DNA of 6,586 nucleotides. It comes from Paenalcaligenes sp035302345 (lineage in GTDB: Bacteria > Pseudomonadota > Gammaproteobacteria > Burkholderiales > Burkholderiaceae_B). The stretch lies in NCBI GenBank assembly GCA_035302345.1, contig DATGSS010000076.1, forward strand, positions 1 through 6,586, in the 5' to 3' direction. This document shows positions 6,319 to 6,586 of the stretch, piece by piece (position 1 is the first letter of the stretch; each line of letters opens with the position of its first letter). Made by a program: the position numbers and the translations under genes. The notes under the pieces were generated by a model that saw only the letters and a list, made by a program, of their open reading frames with translations, was not told the DNA's origin and made no database searches.

Positions 6319-6346
6319 AACAGAAAAAAACATACGTTTTTCTGTT
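6319..6346. repeat. 10-bp perfect inverted repeat between yaaA and tRNA-Ser
   Basis: AACAGAAAAA (6319-6328) and TTTTTCTGTT (6337-6346) are perfect inverted copies around an eight-base centre. The right arm runs into the extended -10 of the tRNA promoter, and the left arm lies upstream of the yaaA -10. Because the flanking genes are transcribed away from each other, it is not a terminator for either. It could be a protein-binding site or a remnant terminator from another arrangement. Confidence 0.5.
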
Positions 6347-6351
6347 AGAAT
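6343..6351 (+). promoter_or_regulatory. Extended -10 promoter of tRNA-Ser
   Basis: TGTTAGAAT carries the TGn extension and a -10 (TAGAAT) matching five of six consensus positions. The predicted start is near 6358, about 12 bases before the mature tRNA. Positions 16-18 upstream are A-rich and give no -35, which is tolerated in extended -10 promoters. The discriminator region holds GCCC, the kind of GC-rich stretch found in stringently controlled stable-RNA promoters. Confidence 0.5.
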
Positions 6352-6369
6352 ATGCCCTTAAATATAAGC

Positions 6370-6460
6370 GGGCAGGTGGCAGAGTGGTTGAATGCGCTGG
6401 ACTCGAAATCCAGTATACGTCTTTGGCGTATCGTGAGTTCGAATCTCACCCTGCCCGCCA
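6370..6460 (+). tRNA. tRNA-Ser, anticodon CGA
   Basis: The 91-base gene folds fully by eye. The acceptor GGGCAGG (6370-6376) pairs with CCTGCCC (6450-6456), followed by discriminator G6457 and an encoded CCA (6458-6460). The D arm is GCA/TGC. The anticodon arm is CTGGA/TCCAG around loop CTCGAAA, with CGA at 6404-6406, so it reads UCG serine codons. The long variable arm, ATACG paired with CGTAT, is the class II hallmark of serine, and G73 is the serine discriminator. The T arm is GTGAG/CTCAC with loop TTCGAAT. No intrinsic terminator follows within the window; the 3' end may be trimmed or the transcript may continue. Confidence 0.97.
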
Positions 6461-6536
6461 CACTAAATCATCAATAAAATTCATCGCTGTACCCCTATCT
6501 AGCCCAACCCTACTCCACATCTGGGCAACAAATCAT

Positions 6537-6565
6537 TTGCACTTTCTGCGGTCTTACCATATAGT
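6537..6565 (+). promoter_or_regulatory. Strong sigma70-type promoter at right edge, downstream gene outside window
   Basis: TTGCAC (6537-6542) and TATAGT (6560-6565) are separated by exactly 17 bases, predicting a start near 6572. AAGGGTGAGGA (6572-6582) follows and contains Shine-Dalgarno-like bases, so a coding start may lie just past the window edge with a short leader. The -35 is the same hexamer as in the ilvI promoter. The stretch from 6461 to here shows no gene and no terminator for the tRNA. Confidence 0.55.
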
Positions 6566-6586
6566 GAAATTAAGGGTGAGGACTGT

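Noticed and set aside
6502..6525. GCCCA/TGGGC inverted repeat as a terminator for tRNA-Ser
   Set aside because: Five pairs around a long loop of about 14 bases and no U tract after it.

Overview
The window looks like ordinary chromosome from a betaproteobacterium, most likely order Burkholderiales and plausibly an Alcaligenaceae-type organism of moderate GC. This rests on the ilvI-ilvH-ilvC order and on the character of the acetolactate synthase, including a Gly-Glu-Gly cofactor motif and a C-terminal tail that I remember as typical of that group. No database search was possible, so the genus is open.

Left part (1-2781, minus strand): a branched-chain amino acid operon, read right to left as ilvI (acetolactate synthase large subunit), ilvH (valine-sensing small subunit) and ilvC (ketol-acid reductoisomerase, cut by the left window edge). 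ilvI and ilvH overlap by four bases (GTGA) and ilvH starts with GTG, which fits translational coupling of two subunits of one enzyme. IlvC then acts on the product of IlvIH. A 56-base gap with a weak hairpin and a U-rich stretch separates ilvH from ilvC.

Middle (2782-3264): a 483-base divergent intergenic region. It has a good sigma70-type promoter for ilvI at 3120-3148. This implies a leader RNA of about 330 nt with several short hairpins, including four segments just upstream of ilvI that could pair in mutually exclusive ways. Three copies of GTGCAA lie around the promoter. The rightward gene has only weak promoter candidates and no visible Shine-Dalgarno sequence.

Right part: 3265-5490 (plus) encodes a 741-residue YccS/FUSC-family inner-membrane protein. 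It converges on, and overlaps by 20 bases, yaaA (minus, 5471-6247), a peroxide-stress/iron-homeostasis protein. The terminator of yaaA is a strong hairpin plus eight U that lies inside the coding sequence of the FUSC gene. Divergent from yaaA is tRNA-Ser(CGA) at 6370-6460 with an extended -10 promoter and a 10-bp inverted repeat just upstream. The last 126 bases hold no gene but end with a strong promoter-like sequence reading out of the window.

I found no mobile element, CRISPR array, defence system or other clearly novel gene system. The points most worth checking are the ilvI leader RNA, the yaaA terminator inside a coding sequence, and the repeated motif around the ilvI promoter.
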